From the NCBI GenBank assembly GCA_025462785.1, contig JAOAPG010000240.1:1-12598 (forward strand): a stretch of 12,598 nucleotides of DNA, given 5' to 3'. Position 1 is the stretch's first letter. Each line of letters starts with the position of its first letter. The notes under the pieces were generated by a model that ran no database searches, was not told where the DNA came from, and saw nothing but the letters and a program-made list of their open reading frames with translations. This DNA comes from Acidobacteriaceae bacterium. GTDB taxonomy: Bacteria; Acidobacteriota; Terriglobia; Terriglobales; Acidobacteriaceae. The translations under genes were made by a program, and so were the position numbers. Shown here in pieces: positions 1 through 6,180 of this stretch.

Positions 1-269
1 CTTCGCTCGACTGGGCATGCTCTGGGACTCACACGCATCCATCTCTTCCGGACATTGCTGCTGGCACCATTTGCCATCAGACAAGAGCGCAAAAGTTCTG
101 AAAGCAGCTGCTTAAGAAGACCTTCCAGCAGTTACACGTTGCATCGCCAACTTTTATTTATCGCTAAAGGCCCTCTCTCCAGAGCTATGTAATAAATAAT
201 AAATAAAGAGGATTGTACTCGCGCATATTTAGGAACCCACGAATTTTATCTCCGCAAGTTATCGGAAAA
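1..269. other. Leader region without a convincing gene
   Basis: No complete gene is visible. One + frame is open from the window edge to a TAA at 190-192 (63 codons, no start in view) and could be the tail of an upstream gene, but its sequence is low-quality and I do not recognise it. A second + frame is open from base 2 and ends near 115. Positions 190-203 are a tandem 7-mer, TAATAAA twice, inside a strongly AT-rich stretch (about 148-270). That stretch lies upstream of a candidate promoter and could bend DNA or act like an UP element; this is inference. Confidence 0.4.
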
Positions 270-297
270 TTGACAACGTTCAGTCTCTCCCTTAAAA
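270..297 (+). promoter_or_regulatory. Candidate sigma-70 promoter for the squalene-cyclase-like gene
   Basis: A perfect -35 hexamer TTGACA lies at 270-275, followed after 16 bases by TTAAAA at 292-297 as a fair -10. Transcription would then start around 303-307, at or next to the GTG start codon at 307. No Shine-Dalgarno sequence is visible before that GTG, so the transcript may be leaderless. The -35 match is seen directly; promoter activity is inferred. Confidence 0.4.
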
Positions 298-306
298 ACG
301 TGGTCC

Positions 307-1212
307 GTGCTCGACACACGCACGTGCGTTCAGGCGCTGCTTGACCGACAACTGCCAGAAGGCGGATGGTCTTTTTGTGCAAGCGTTAGACAGCCTGCCG
401 TTGAGCCTACCGCCCTGGTCCTTCTAGCGCTTCCTGCGCACCTGGTTCGCGAACGAACCGCTGCCGCTAATTTTTTATCGGCGATCCAGAATCCAGATGG
501 CAGCTGGCCGGCGTTTGTTGGCGACGACCGCGAGGGGTCTGGGGTCACCGGGTTAGCTGCTTACGTTCTCAGACGCTACGGCCTCGACGGACCGGCGATG
601 GATCGAGCTCACCGCTGGCTGTTGCGCTCGCACGGCTGGGAGGCACACTGGCTCTGGAAGTGGAAATTCCGAACTACCGATCGTCATGTTCGTTTCGATC
701 CCGACAAATTTGGCTGGCCTTGGATGCCGGAAACACTCAGTTGGGTGATTCCTACTGCCTATTCGCTTCTTGCGCTCAAGTCCTGCCTTTGGCGTTCTGA
801 ACAAGAACTCGGTCATTCGCGGACCCGTCGCGGTGTGGAAATGCTCTATGACCGGATGTGTCTTGGAGGAGGCTGGAACGCTGGCAACGGTGTGGTCTAT
901 GGACATCGAATAGCAGCACATCCTGATGCCACCGCTTTGGCGCTGTTAGCGCTCAAAGGAGAACCAGCAAGTCGGTTTATAAGCGAAAGCCTGGGTTGGC
1001 TCGAACAGCGAGCGCAAACGTGCTTTGCTCCATGGAGCCTTGCCTGGGCGATCATTGCGCTCCGTGCATTTGGGCGACCCGTGGACCGGTGGATTAGCCG
1101 TCTGGTGCACATTGGTGAGCCAGGTGAAATCGAAGATTGCGCGACACTCGCGCTAGTTTCATTGGCGCTCAATTCGACAAGCGCACTAGACATTTTGGAG
1201 ATCAGCTCATGA
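307..1212 (+). CDS. Prenyltransferase/squalene-cyclase-like repeat protein
   Basis: This 301-residue protein is built from alpha/alpha-toroid repeats of the prenyltransferase and squalene-oxidase/cyclase superfamily. QW-like motifs are visible: QLPEGGW (15-21), QNPDGSW (61-67) and GGGW (187-190), each followed by small-residue helices such as EPTALVLLAL (33-42) and DATALALLALK (207-217). It is about half the length of a true squalene-hopene cyclase, and the catalytic DxDD motif is not seen, so cyclase activity is doubtful; it may bind a lipid or peptide chain. There is no signal peptide. GTG 307 is the only possible start: an in-frame TGA lies at 271-273, no other start codon falls between, and the first repeat begins at about residue 10. 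Its TGA overlaps the ATG of the DUF362 gene, so the two are translationally coupled. The fold is fairly sure; the substrate is unknown. Confidence 0.82.
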   Translation: MLDTRTCVQALLDRQLPEGGWSFCASVRQPAVEPTALVLLALPAHLVRERTAAANFLSAIQNPDGSWPAFVGDDREGSGVTGLAAYVLRRYGLDGPAMDRAHRWLLRSHGWEAHWLWKWKFRTTDRHVRFDPDKFGWPWMPETLSWVIPTAYSLLALKSCLWRSEQELGHSRTRRGVEMLYDRMCLGGGWNAGNGVVYGHRIAAHPDATALALLALKGEPASRFISESLGWLEQRAQTCFAPWSLAWAIIALRAFGRPVDRWISRLVHIGEPGEIEDCATLALVSLALNSTSALDILEISS

Positions 1213-2213
1213 ATATCGACAGGCGAAGTCTTCTGGCTGGTTCGCTGGGGATTGCGGCCGCGGCGGTGACAGCCAAAATGACGATCAGTCGCAGGTACCA
1301 AGTCATGCGAAGGAGGCCGCGGTCCCGGGTTGCGATTCTAAAGGCCGACGGTTACTCGCAAGCGTTAGATCAAATCCTCCGTCACGGGTTGGATCTGTTC
1401 CATTTAGATGTGCGCGGAAAATCCGTACTGCTTAAGCCGAATCTCGTGGACTATATCCCTGGGAATCATATCGACACGCATCCTCTCGTCCTGGGGGCTG
1501 CTGTGGAGTGTTTCCGCCGCCTCGGAGCCCGAGAGGTGCTGGTTGCCGAAGGACCGGGGCATCAACGCGATACCGGGTTGGTTCTTTTTGAGAGCGGATT
1601 TGCGGGTCAACTTCGAGAGCAAAGAGTTCGCTTTGTTGATCTTAACCGGGATGAGCTTGTGAACAGGCCTCTACTCGCCAACTACACCGGCATGGACCAC
1701 ATGTGGTTTCCTCGGACGATCTTTGAATCGGATTTTATCGTTTCCATGCCAAAAGTTAAGGCGCATCACTGGTCCGGAGTCACGCTTAGCATGAAAAACA
1801 TGTTTGGCGTTGTTCCTGGCGCCAAGTACGGCTGGCCGAAAAACATTCTTCACTGGAGAGGAATCCAGCAAAGCATTCTGGACATTTGCGCTACGGTTCC
1901 GGTTCACTTCGTCGTCGCCGACGCCGTTGTAGCAATGGAAGGTGACGGACCTCTCAACGGAACACCACGCGTCCTCAACCAAATCATTCTCGCTGATGAT
2001 CCTGTTGCTGCGGATGCTACGTGCGCGCGACTGATGGGCCTTGATCCAGAAAAAATCGCGCACATTCGAACAGGTGCAGAATTTCTTGGCAACGCTTCAG
2101 CTGACAAGATCGATCAATTCGCTGAGCCCATTCGATCGCCGGGAACACCTTTCTTGATGGTGCGTGAGTTTGCGTACCTGCGTTCGAACCGCGATCCGCT
2201 ATCCAGGCCTTGA
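1209..2213 (+). CDS. Tat-exported DUF362 domain protein
   Basis: This 334-residue protein opens with a twin-arginine signal (DRRSLLAG at 4-11, then an Ala-rich hydrophobic stretch to about 23), so the mature protein should be exported folded. The rest is a DUF362 domain: LLKPNLVDY (74-82), DTHPLVLGAAVE (89-100), SMPKVKAHHWSG (179-190), KNMFGVVPGAKYGWPK (196-211), EGDGPLNGTPR (244-254) and a closing MGLDPEKI (276-283). Some DUF362 proteins carry ferredoxin-like Fe-S motifs; no CxxCxxC cluster is seen here, and the biochemical role of this form is not established. The start is ATG 1209 rather than an in-frame GTG-type codon at 1137: the Tat signal begins there, GGAG at 1197-1200 is a good ribosome site, and the ATGA overlap with the upstream stop is typical of an operon. 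Confidence 0.88.
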   Translation: MNIDRRSLLAGSLGIAAAAVTAKMTISRRYQVMRRRPRSRVAILKADGYSQALDQILRHGLDLFHLDVRGKSVLLKPNLVDYIPGNHIDTHPLVLGAAVECFRRLGAREVLVAEGPGHQRDTGLVLFESGFAGQLREQRVRFVDLNRDELVNRPLLANYTGMDHMWFPRTIFESDFIVSMPKVKAHHWSGVTLSMKNMFGVVPGAKYGWPKNILHWRGIQQSILDICATVPVHFVVADAVVAMEGDGPLNGTPRVLNQIILADDPVAADATCARLMGLDPEKIAHIRTGAEFLGNASADKIDQFAEPIRSPGTPFLMVREFAYLRSNRDPLSRP

Positions 2214-2347
2214 GTACGCCGTTGCCATAGCTGCCAGATTTCAGAAGCAATTTGCGTGTACCGCTCAGGTGGGCCAGCATTTGCCTCATCGAACCAAGGA
2301 GCAAATTTCTCATGCACAACCCGACGCACATCATCAATAGACTGCAA
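2214..2347 (-). pseudogene. Short coding remnant or small hypothetical protein
   Basis: On the minus strand, about 43 residues beginning after an in-frame TAG look like genuine coding sequence, with balanced hydrophobic and charged residues: IDDVRRVVHEKF, then WFDEANAGPPERYTQIASE and IWQLWQ. The frame remains open to 2114, but that last part is antisense to the DUF362 C-terminus and reads as junk. The first possible start is a TTG at 2347 with only a weak AGGG two bases before it. I do not recognise the family. It may be the stump of a longer gene whose 3' end was lost when the DUF362 unit was joined here, or a small real gene. Confidence 0.3.
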
Positions 2348-2356
2348 TGCCCTGGC

Positions 2357-2381
2357 AGTGTCCTATGAGTGTTAGGACACT
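2357..2381. repeat. Perfect 9-bp inverted repeat, 7-nt spacer
   Basis: AGTGTCCTA at 2357-2365 is answered by TAGGACACT at 2373-2381 with seven bases between. Neither side is followed by a T-run, so it does not look like an intrinsic terminator. It lies between the convergent DUF362 and Myb-like genes, just upstream of the minus-strand coding remnant. It could be a dimeric repressor operator, a recombination site, or an end of a lost mobile element. The symmetry is seen; the function is not known. Confidence 0.6.
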
Positions 2382-2494
2382 ACCAATGCCCCAGGCACGG
2401 CAAGATGCTACCGTCACTGCCGCGAGAACCCATAACCCACACGCAAGACGATCCCTAGCCCAGGAAAGACCGTTTTTCAACTGATGCCGACCTA
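2382..2494. other. Convergent intergenic space
   Basis: Downstream of both the DUF362 gene (+) and the Myb-like gene (-). A minus-strand reading frame starting at a GTG within the last codons of the Myb-like gene is open here, but its composition is not protein-like. No terminator hairpin with a T-run was found on either strand. Confidence 0.4.
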
Positions 2495-3700
2495 TCACGC
2501 CGAGTTTTGCCAACACAATAGAGAATTACTGTCCGCCGCGCGGTCGGTCACGATATTTCTAACTCGAGGACAGCTTCGGGTGTGGCGAAAGAAGGCGTTA
2601 CCGCGAATCTCGCGGCCGCAGGCTAGGCATTTCCGGACTACGGTTGCGTGCCTACGATGACTTTCTAGGCGCTGCGCGATAGTTTTGCCCGCATGCTCAA
2701 CAAAGTCCATAGTGGTCTGGAGCCATTCTCGGGTTTCCCGATTCAGGAGTTCGTAGTTAATCAGGGAACCGTATTTGCGGCAGAAGTTTTTAAGCGACTT
2801 CTCGGTGATGCGTGGGTCATAGACCTTCAACCGCCCGCGAGCGATGAGTGCTTCTACAGTCTGAAGACTTACACCCAATTCTTTCGCGGTTCCTGCCCAT
2901 ACGCGCTGGGCCCGAGAGGCGCGTACTGTGCTGTTTTCCGTTGCCGAGATAGAGGTTGTATTAGGATTTATTGCGTCATGGCCTCCTAGCCCCAAAGCTC
3001 CGCTTTTTTCCAATCGCGTGAGGGACTCTCGCGTAATTCGTGCATCTCGAAACTCCAGAATGTGCTGCACCACGAGTCGCCGGATTGTTCCGTTTCCGAG
3101 ATGCAATTCTTTGGATAGTGCCCGTAGGGAATAGCCTTCCTTCTGAAAGCGCGTGCTCTTCCCAAGTATCCGCAGACGCGACCGAACAGCGTGCGCCGAT
3201 CGATGTAGCCTCTTTCCGATCACCCGTACATCTTTATAGCCGGCAAGTTCAAGAAGAATGTCGTCTTCACACTCAGACCACGGACGGCTAGACGATGACT
3301 GCACCGAACTCTGTTTCACGAGACCAAGCGTTGCAGCGCGCTTCCAAACAATGTGCGGTCGCCAATCCGGGTGCGCGGCCAGGAGTTCTCGTATCGCTTG
3401 TTGTTTGCCGGACCGTCCTTTGCTATAGCCATCGCGCAGTATCTGATCATCGGTTGCTGACCACGCTGCCCTCTGAAAAGGTTTGTTTCGGGCTGGATAT
3501 TTAATTTGCCTCAGTCGTCGCCACAACTCGGCACGCTCTAGTGTGGGCTCGTGTCGTAAGATCCGTTCAATGGCTGCATGTGATCCCGCGCGTCCACGCT
3601 TGCCTCCCTCGAGAAGGATCTGATCGACCTGCGCCGTCGAGAAGAATCTGAGCTCGTGCCGCTCTCTTGGAGTTTCCCTACGTTCCGCTAAGCTTGCCAT
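2495..3700 (-). CDS. Myb/SANT-like multi-HTH protein with a C2HC zinc finger
   Basis: This 401-residue basic protein is probably a DNA-binding regulator. Three Myb/SANT- or homeodomain-like units follow one another: about 21-66, 80-128 and 141-181 (the last with WSECEDDILLELAGYKDV then IGKRLHRSAHAVRSRLRILG). Units 1 and 2 share the pattern DQIL..G..KGR.G...AI. Two excisionase/MerR-like HTH units come next, about 189-230 and 266-306, each closing with a similar phrase (DARITRESLTRL and DPRITEKSLKNF). A putative zinc finger follows, C358-x2-C361-x11-H373-x3-C377. ATG 3700 is chosen over an in-frame TTG at 3751 because GGAGG sits six bases before it and the upstream residues show no domain. I know of no assigned function; recombination control or nucleoid binding are possibilities only. 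The gene is alone on its strand in a rearranged zone. Confidence 0.8.
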   Translation of the reverse strand: MASLAERRETPRERHELRFFSTAQVDQILLEGGKRGRAGSHAAIERILRHEPTLERAELWRRLRQIKYPARNKPFQRAAWSATDDQILRDGYSKGRSGKQQAIRELLAAHPDWRPHIVWKRAATLGLVKQSSVQSSSSRPWSECEDDILLELAGYKDVRVIGKRLHRSAHAVRSRLRILGKSTRFQKEGYSLRALSKELHLGNGTIRRLVVQHILEFRDARITRESLTRLEKSGALGLGGHDAINPNTTSISATENSTVRASRAQRVWAGTAKELGVSLQTVEALIARGRLKVYDPRITEKSLKNFCRKYGSLINYELLNRETREWLQTTMDFVEHAGKTIAQRLESHRRHATVVRKCLACGREIRGNAFFRHTRSCPRVRNIVTDRAADSNSLLCWQNSA

Positions 3701-3706
3701 ACTTGT

Positions 3707-3711
3707 CCTCC
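3707..3711 (-). promoter_or_regulatory. Ribosome binding site fixing the Myb-like start
   Basis: On the minus strand GGAGG stands six bases before ATG 3700, a textbook Shine-Dalgarno distance. The upstream TTG alternative at 3751 has nothing comparable. Confidence 0.7.
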
Positions 3712-3838
3712 GCCGGACTGCGGGAGAGCGATCGAATTCGATTGGGACCAAACCCGTGTCTTCGAACTACCGCTGCCGCTTTTCAAGTGCCGCCATTCCT
3801 CTCGTTCTGAACTGCAAGAACCTCATCCCCCTCCTGGC

Positions 3839-3866
3839 GGAATCGCTTCGCGAACGAGGCGATTCC
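3839..3866. repeat. 8-bp inverted repeat with a palindromic core
   Basis: GGAATCGC (3839-3846) pairs with GCGATTCC (3859-3866) across 12 bases, and the spacer itself begins with the palindrome TTCGCGAA (3847-3854). It lies about 140 bases upstream of the Myb-like start, where an operator could sit. Confidence 0.45.
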
Positions 3867-4100
3867 TCTCGGATTGCCATGGGGTCCGATCGCGGCGGTC
3901 GGGAAAACGAATGTCGCCATGTCGCACCCGCTCAAAAGTAATGCCCGATGCAAAACGGGGAGCCCTCATCCCGGGATGGGTGAGAGCAAGTCAGGGCACG
4001 TTATCGCGAGGCGGTCGACCTAGTACAAAATCTCGTGAGACGTGGCGAATCTGCACGGCACCTGCTCGATTGCGCAGGGGCGTGATTCTCCCGTTGTTCG

Positions 4101-4149
4101 GAAAACCGGACAAAATCTCATTCGCGGTGGGAGATTTTCCAAGGTTTTC
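4101..4149. repeat. 49-bp nested dyad (large imperfect palindrome)
   Basis: Two inverted repeats are nested around one centre. GAAAACC (4101-4107) pairs with GGTTTTC (4143-4149), and AAAATCTC (4112-4119) pairs with GAGATTTT (4131-4138). The gap between outer and inner arm is exactly four bases on both sides, leaving an 11-base loop. Counting the gaps, 16 of 19 arm positions pair. No T-run follows, so it is not a simple terminator. It could be a strong RNA hairpin, a multi-subunit operator or a replication or recombination site. Confidence 0.6.
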
Positions 4150-4160
4150 GTCTTTGAATG

Positions 4161-4177
4161 AGCGCTCCCTGAGCGCT
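4161..4177. repeat. 7-bp hairpin with a 3-base loop
   Basis: AGCGCTC (4161-4167) pairs perfectly with GAGCGCT (4171-4177) across CCT. It begins 11 bases after the 49-bp dyad, so the two could form consecutive stems in one RNA. No T-run follows on either strand. Confidence 0.5.
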
Positions 4178-4518
4178 GCGACTCGGTGAACATCTGGATC
4201 GGTCTTGGGAAACTTGTCAACTGTCTGAGAGTTCCCATGCCCAAATGTCTGGTTTTTCAGGTGCGCGAGATCATGCGTTTTGCCTGAGTTGCAAAGAGCC
4301 GCTGACGTAGCACTTCTATTGCGGCGGAACGCGGTTCGGCGCTTGTGGCGTATCGGTCTCTGCGACAGGTGATTCAGTGGGGTCACTACACAACCACCTA
4401 AGACGAAAAGATGGACACTATGGTGACGCACCCCTCCTTTTTGGTGGTGATCTTTTTATTTGGTGATCGGAATTCCGGACAAAACCGAGGTAGGAATGGT
4501 GGGTGCCTGCAAAGTCGC

Positions 4519-4876
4519 TTAAGTCGCGTGGAATAGCCTCTCTATCGTTCTCATCGGCAAGAACATTCGGCCCGGAGTATCAGCCAGAGACATGAAACTC
4601 AAAGTGTTCATAGAATTGTTTGGCTGCTTCGTCTTTCGCATCTACTACTACCTCTGCCGCAGCCACTTGGCTGCCCTGTCGCAAGCAGCGATAGAGGACA
4701 TCGACCAAGAGAAATTCTCCCATCCTCCGTCCTCTGAAACTCGCAGTGATCGCGAGGCGGCCCAGCAGCCTAGCCGGGACCTCGGAATATTTTGGAAGTT
4801 TCTTGGCAATTTCTTCTGGCAGTTTGACCAAATCGACCGAATAGAATGTACGGCGAATACCGTACACGTCAATCAA
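4519..4876 (-). pseudogene. Broken GNAT acetyltransferase toxin gene (TacT-like)
   Basis: Minus-strand codons match the C-terminal two thirds of the GNAT toxins of DUF1778-GNAT toxin-antitoxin pairs: SVDLVKLPEEIAKKLPKY, then PARLLGRLAI, then FRGRRMGEFLLVDVLYRCL, then VVVDAKDEAAKQFYEHFEF. In this family the enzyme acetylates aminoacyl-tRNA. The usual first 55-60 residues are absent: homology stops near 4847, in a perfect palindrome. A one-base insertion at about 4594 breaks the end; in the next frame the expected tail reads on as ADTPGRMFLPMRTIERLF to a TAA at 4519-4521. The acetyl-CoA loop, normally RGxGxG, reads RGRRMG. No antitoxin gene is adjacent. The family assignment comes from remembered motifs and is fairly sure; the gene is almost certainly dead. 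Confidence 0.75.
4847..4866. repeat. Perfect 7-bp inverted repeat at the toxin breakpoint
   Basis: TGTACGG (4847-4853) pairs with CCGTACA (4860-4866) across six bases. It lies exactly where similarity of the broken GNAT gene to its family stops, so it may mark the rearrangement that removed the 5' end. Confidence 0.55.
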
Positions 4877-4932
4877 ATCTTATAGTGTCAAGATGCCGGC
4901 ATAGCTCAGTGCATTGCAGGCTTTGGTGTCGA

Positions 4933-5766
4933 TCACTTCCTTGGGCCACCTTTCGGTCGCTGGACGTTCCCCATGACTTGAGCGCGAACCATATCAGCGA
5001 GAGGCATAGCAACTCCCGTCACCCTTCCCAGGATGTCTGCGTCTCCCGGATAACGCAGATGTCGAGCCGGCAGTCGCGACTGTGAGGAAGGAATAAGGAT
5101 TAAGTTGCTCCCGTTCAGTTCGCACCAACTGCACACGTACCGATCGCGCAGTTCAAAAAAATAGATGGGACGGTCATAGTCACTGTGCCATGGATCCGCT
5201 GTAATCCTGCTCTGCCGGGGATCGATTTGCACGATCGAGGAAGGCCGAATTACCGGATACAGTGTGTAATCTTCTTTTCCGATATACGCATAAACAGACT
5301 TTCGAAGATCCATCTCCTGGAGGAATGGTACGGGGATTTCTCCCCACCTTTCGAACATCCTCGATACCAAATTGGTGTGCTCCAATCTCACTTCGTCGCG
5401 AAGCTTAAGCGGGATTTCGATACTTTGGGCATTCCCTCCTGGCCTCTCGATCAAGTGCGTGTACGGCAGCAGTATATGGCTCGGTTCACGGCCGACTTCG
5501 GGCAGGGGTATCTGGAAACGAGTTAGAACTTCCTTCCAGTCGCACTGGTATATGAGGCTCAGGGTGTAAAGCTTTTGCACGCCAGGCTTGAATTTTCCGT
5601 TCTCAATATCAGTCACCCAGGAACGCGAAACATAGTACCGCTTATCACCCCTCTCCGTGGCGATCGCGAGACTTAGGTTTTGTACTTGACGAACGGACAG
5701 ATGTAGACACTTGCGCCTTGCTCTGAGCCAACTGCCGGCTTCGGGACGCGATGTTGATGCCAACAT
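4933..5766 (-). CDS. XRE-family regulator with a LexA-like C-terminal domain
   Basis: This 277-residue protein has an N-terminal XRE helix-turn-helix domain (about 9-85; RQVQNLSLAIA, then YVSRSWVTDIENGKFKP) and a C-terminal domain with the peptidase S24/LexA fold (about 155-255; LYPVIRPSSIVQID, then IYFFELRDRYVCSWCELNG, then RHLRYPGDADILGRVTG). Where S24 proteins have the Ser of a GDSMxP motif it has Thr168, and where they have the catalytic Lys it has Ser213, so self-cleavage is not expected. C212-x2-C215 sits at that place and may bind metal or sense redox state. ATG 5766 is chosen over an in-frame start at 5910: GAGGGAG precedes it by seven bases and the HTH begins just after it. It is transcribed divergently from the double-headed paralogue at 6181. 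Targets are unknown. Confidence 0.85.
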   Translation of the reverse strand: MLASTSRPEAGSWLRARRKCLHLSVRQVQNLSLAIATERGDKRYYVSRSWVTDIENGKFKPGVQKLYTLSLIYQCDWKEVLTRFQIPLPEVGREPSHILLPYTHLIERPGGNAQSIEIPLKLRDEVRLEHTNLVSRMFERWGEIPVPFLQEMDLRKSVYAYIGKEDYTLYPVIRPSSIVQIDPRQSRITADPWHSDYDRPIYFFELRDRYVCSWCELNGSNLILIPSSQSRLPARHLRYPGDADILGRVTGVAMPLADMVRAQVMGNVQRPKGGPRK

Positions 5767-6180
5767 CGGACTGCTCCCTCTGGAATTCCGGCATAGTACC
5801 AGAAAGGTGTCCGTTGTCCATAGCAGGAACAAGTTTTTTACAAAAACGAATAACACCTGTGAGTTGGAACAAGCGCGTAGTTGTGGAGTCGGTTTTCCGG
5901 ACGCTCGCAACTCCGGCCAAAGATCAGCTTGCCGATTTGGACGGCTTATTGCGCGTCCCTCGATTTATCTGCGGGAAATAACCTATGACCGCAATACCGG
6001 ACAACAACGACAAAATCTGTGATGCCATAGCAGATTTGCGTTTATACAAATGATCTTCGCGAGCAAGAATATCGGGCGTGGGGGTGCTCCCGATCATACT
6101 TGTCTGGCACAAGCACGTTTGAGTACTAACCGGCACGCGCCAGAACTCTTTGCGGAGAAGAAGTAGCGGGAGCGCTGGCT
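5767..6180. promoter_or_regulatory. Divergent control region of the two XRE/LexA-like genes
   Basis: This 414-base space separates the 5' ends of the two regulators. GGAACAAG occurs twice in direct orientation, at 5826-5833 and 5866-5873, exactly 40 bases apart (close to four helical turns). CTTGT (6099-6103) and ACAAG (6109-6113) form a 5-bp inverted repeat using the same half-site. ATCGGG (6071-6076) and CCCGAT (6089-6094) form a further 6-bp stem. The sequence around 5830-5855 is AT-rich and may hold the minus-strand promoter. Binding by the flanking regulators is inference from position. No convincing gene lies inside. Confidence 0.45.
5774..5780 (-). promoter_or_regulatory. Ribosome binding site fixing the XRE start
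   Basis: On the minus strand GAGGGAG ends seven bases before ATG 5766. This supports the shorter protein, which starts directly before the HTH domain. Confidence 0.65.

Larger units (their letters stand above)
3712..4518. other. Hairpin-rich region without a convincing gene
   Basis: About 800 bases upstream of the Myb-like gene and downstream of the broken toxin gene. The best reading frame is 3991-4431 on - (146 codons from a GTG). An AGGAGG lies only one base before that GTG, which is too close, and the product is unrecognised and rich in His, Arg and Asn, so I do not call it. The region holds several inverted repeats, listed separately, plus a direct 10-mer ACAAAATCTC at 4025-4034 and 4110-4119. 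It may be a decayed gene or a structured non-coding RNA. Confidence 0.4.

Noticed and set aside
2181..2200. tRNA-like T-loop GTTCGAACC
   Set aside because: It lies within the DUF362 coding sequence and no acceptor stem or anticodon arm surrounds it.
2334..2516. Minus-strand 60-codon hydrophobic frame overlapping the end of the Myb-like gene
   Set aside because: Runs through the 2357-2381 palindrome and has no domain, ribosome site or plausible start.
3991..4431. 146-codon minus-strand frame with AGGAGG before a GTG
   Set aside because: The ribosome site is one base from the GTG, too close to work, the product matches nothing I know, and the opposite strand is equally open.
4882..4937. 18-codon minus frame overlapping the XRE stop codon (GTGA)
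   Set aside because: Too short and without similarity; such overlaps arise by chance.
4106..6004. CCGGACAA three times (4106, 4475, 5997)
   Set aside because: An 8-mer recurring three times is only mildly above chance, spacing is irregular and no shared context is seen.
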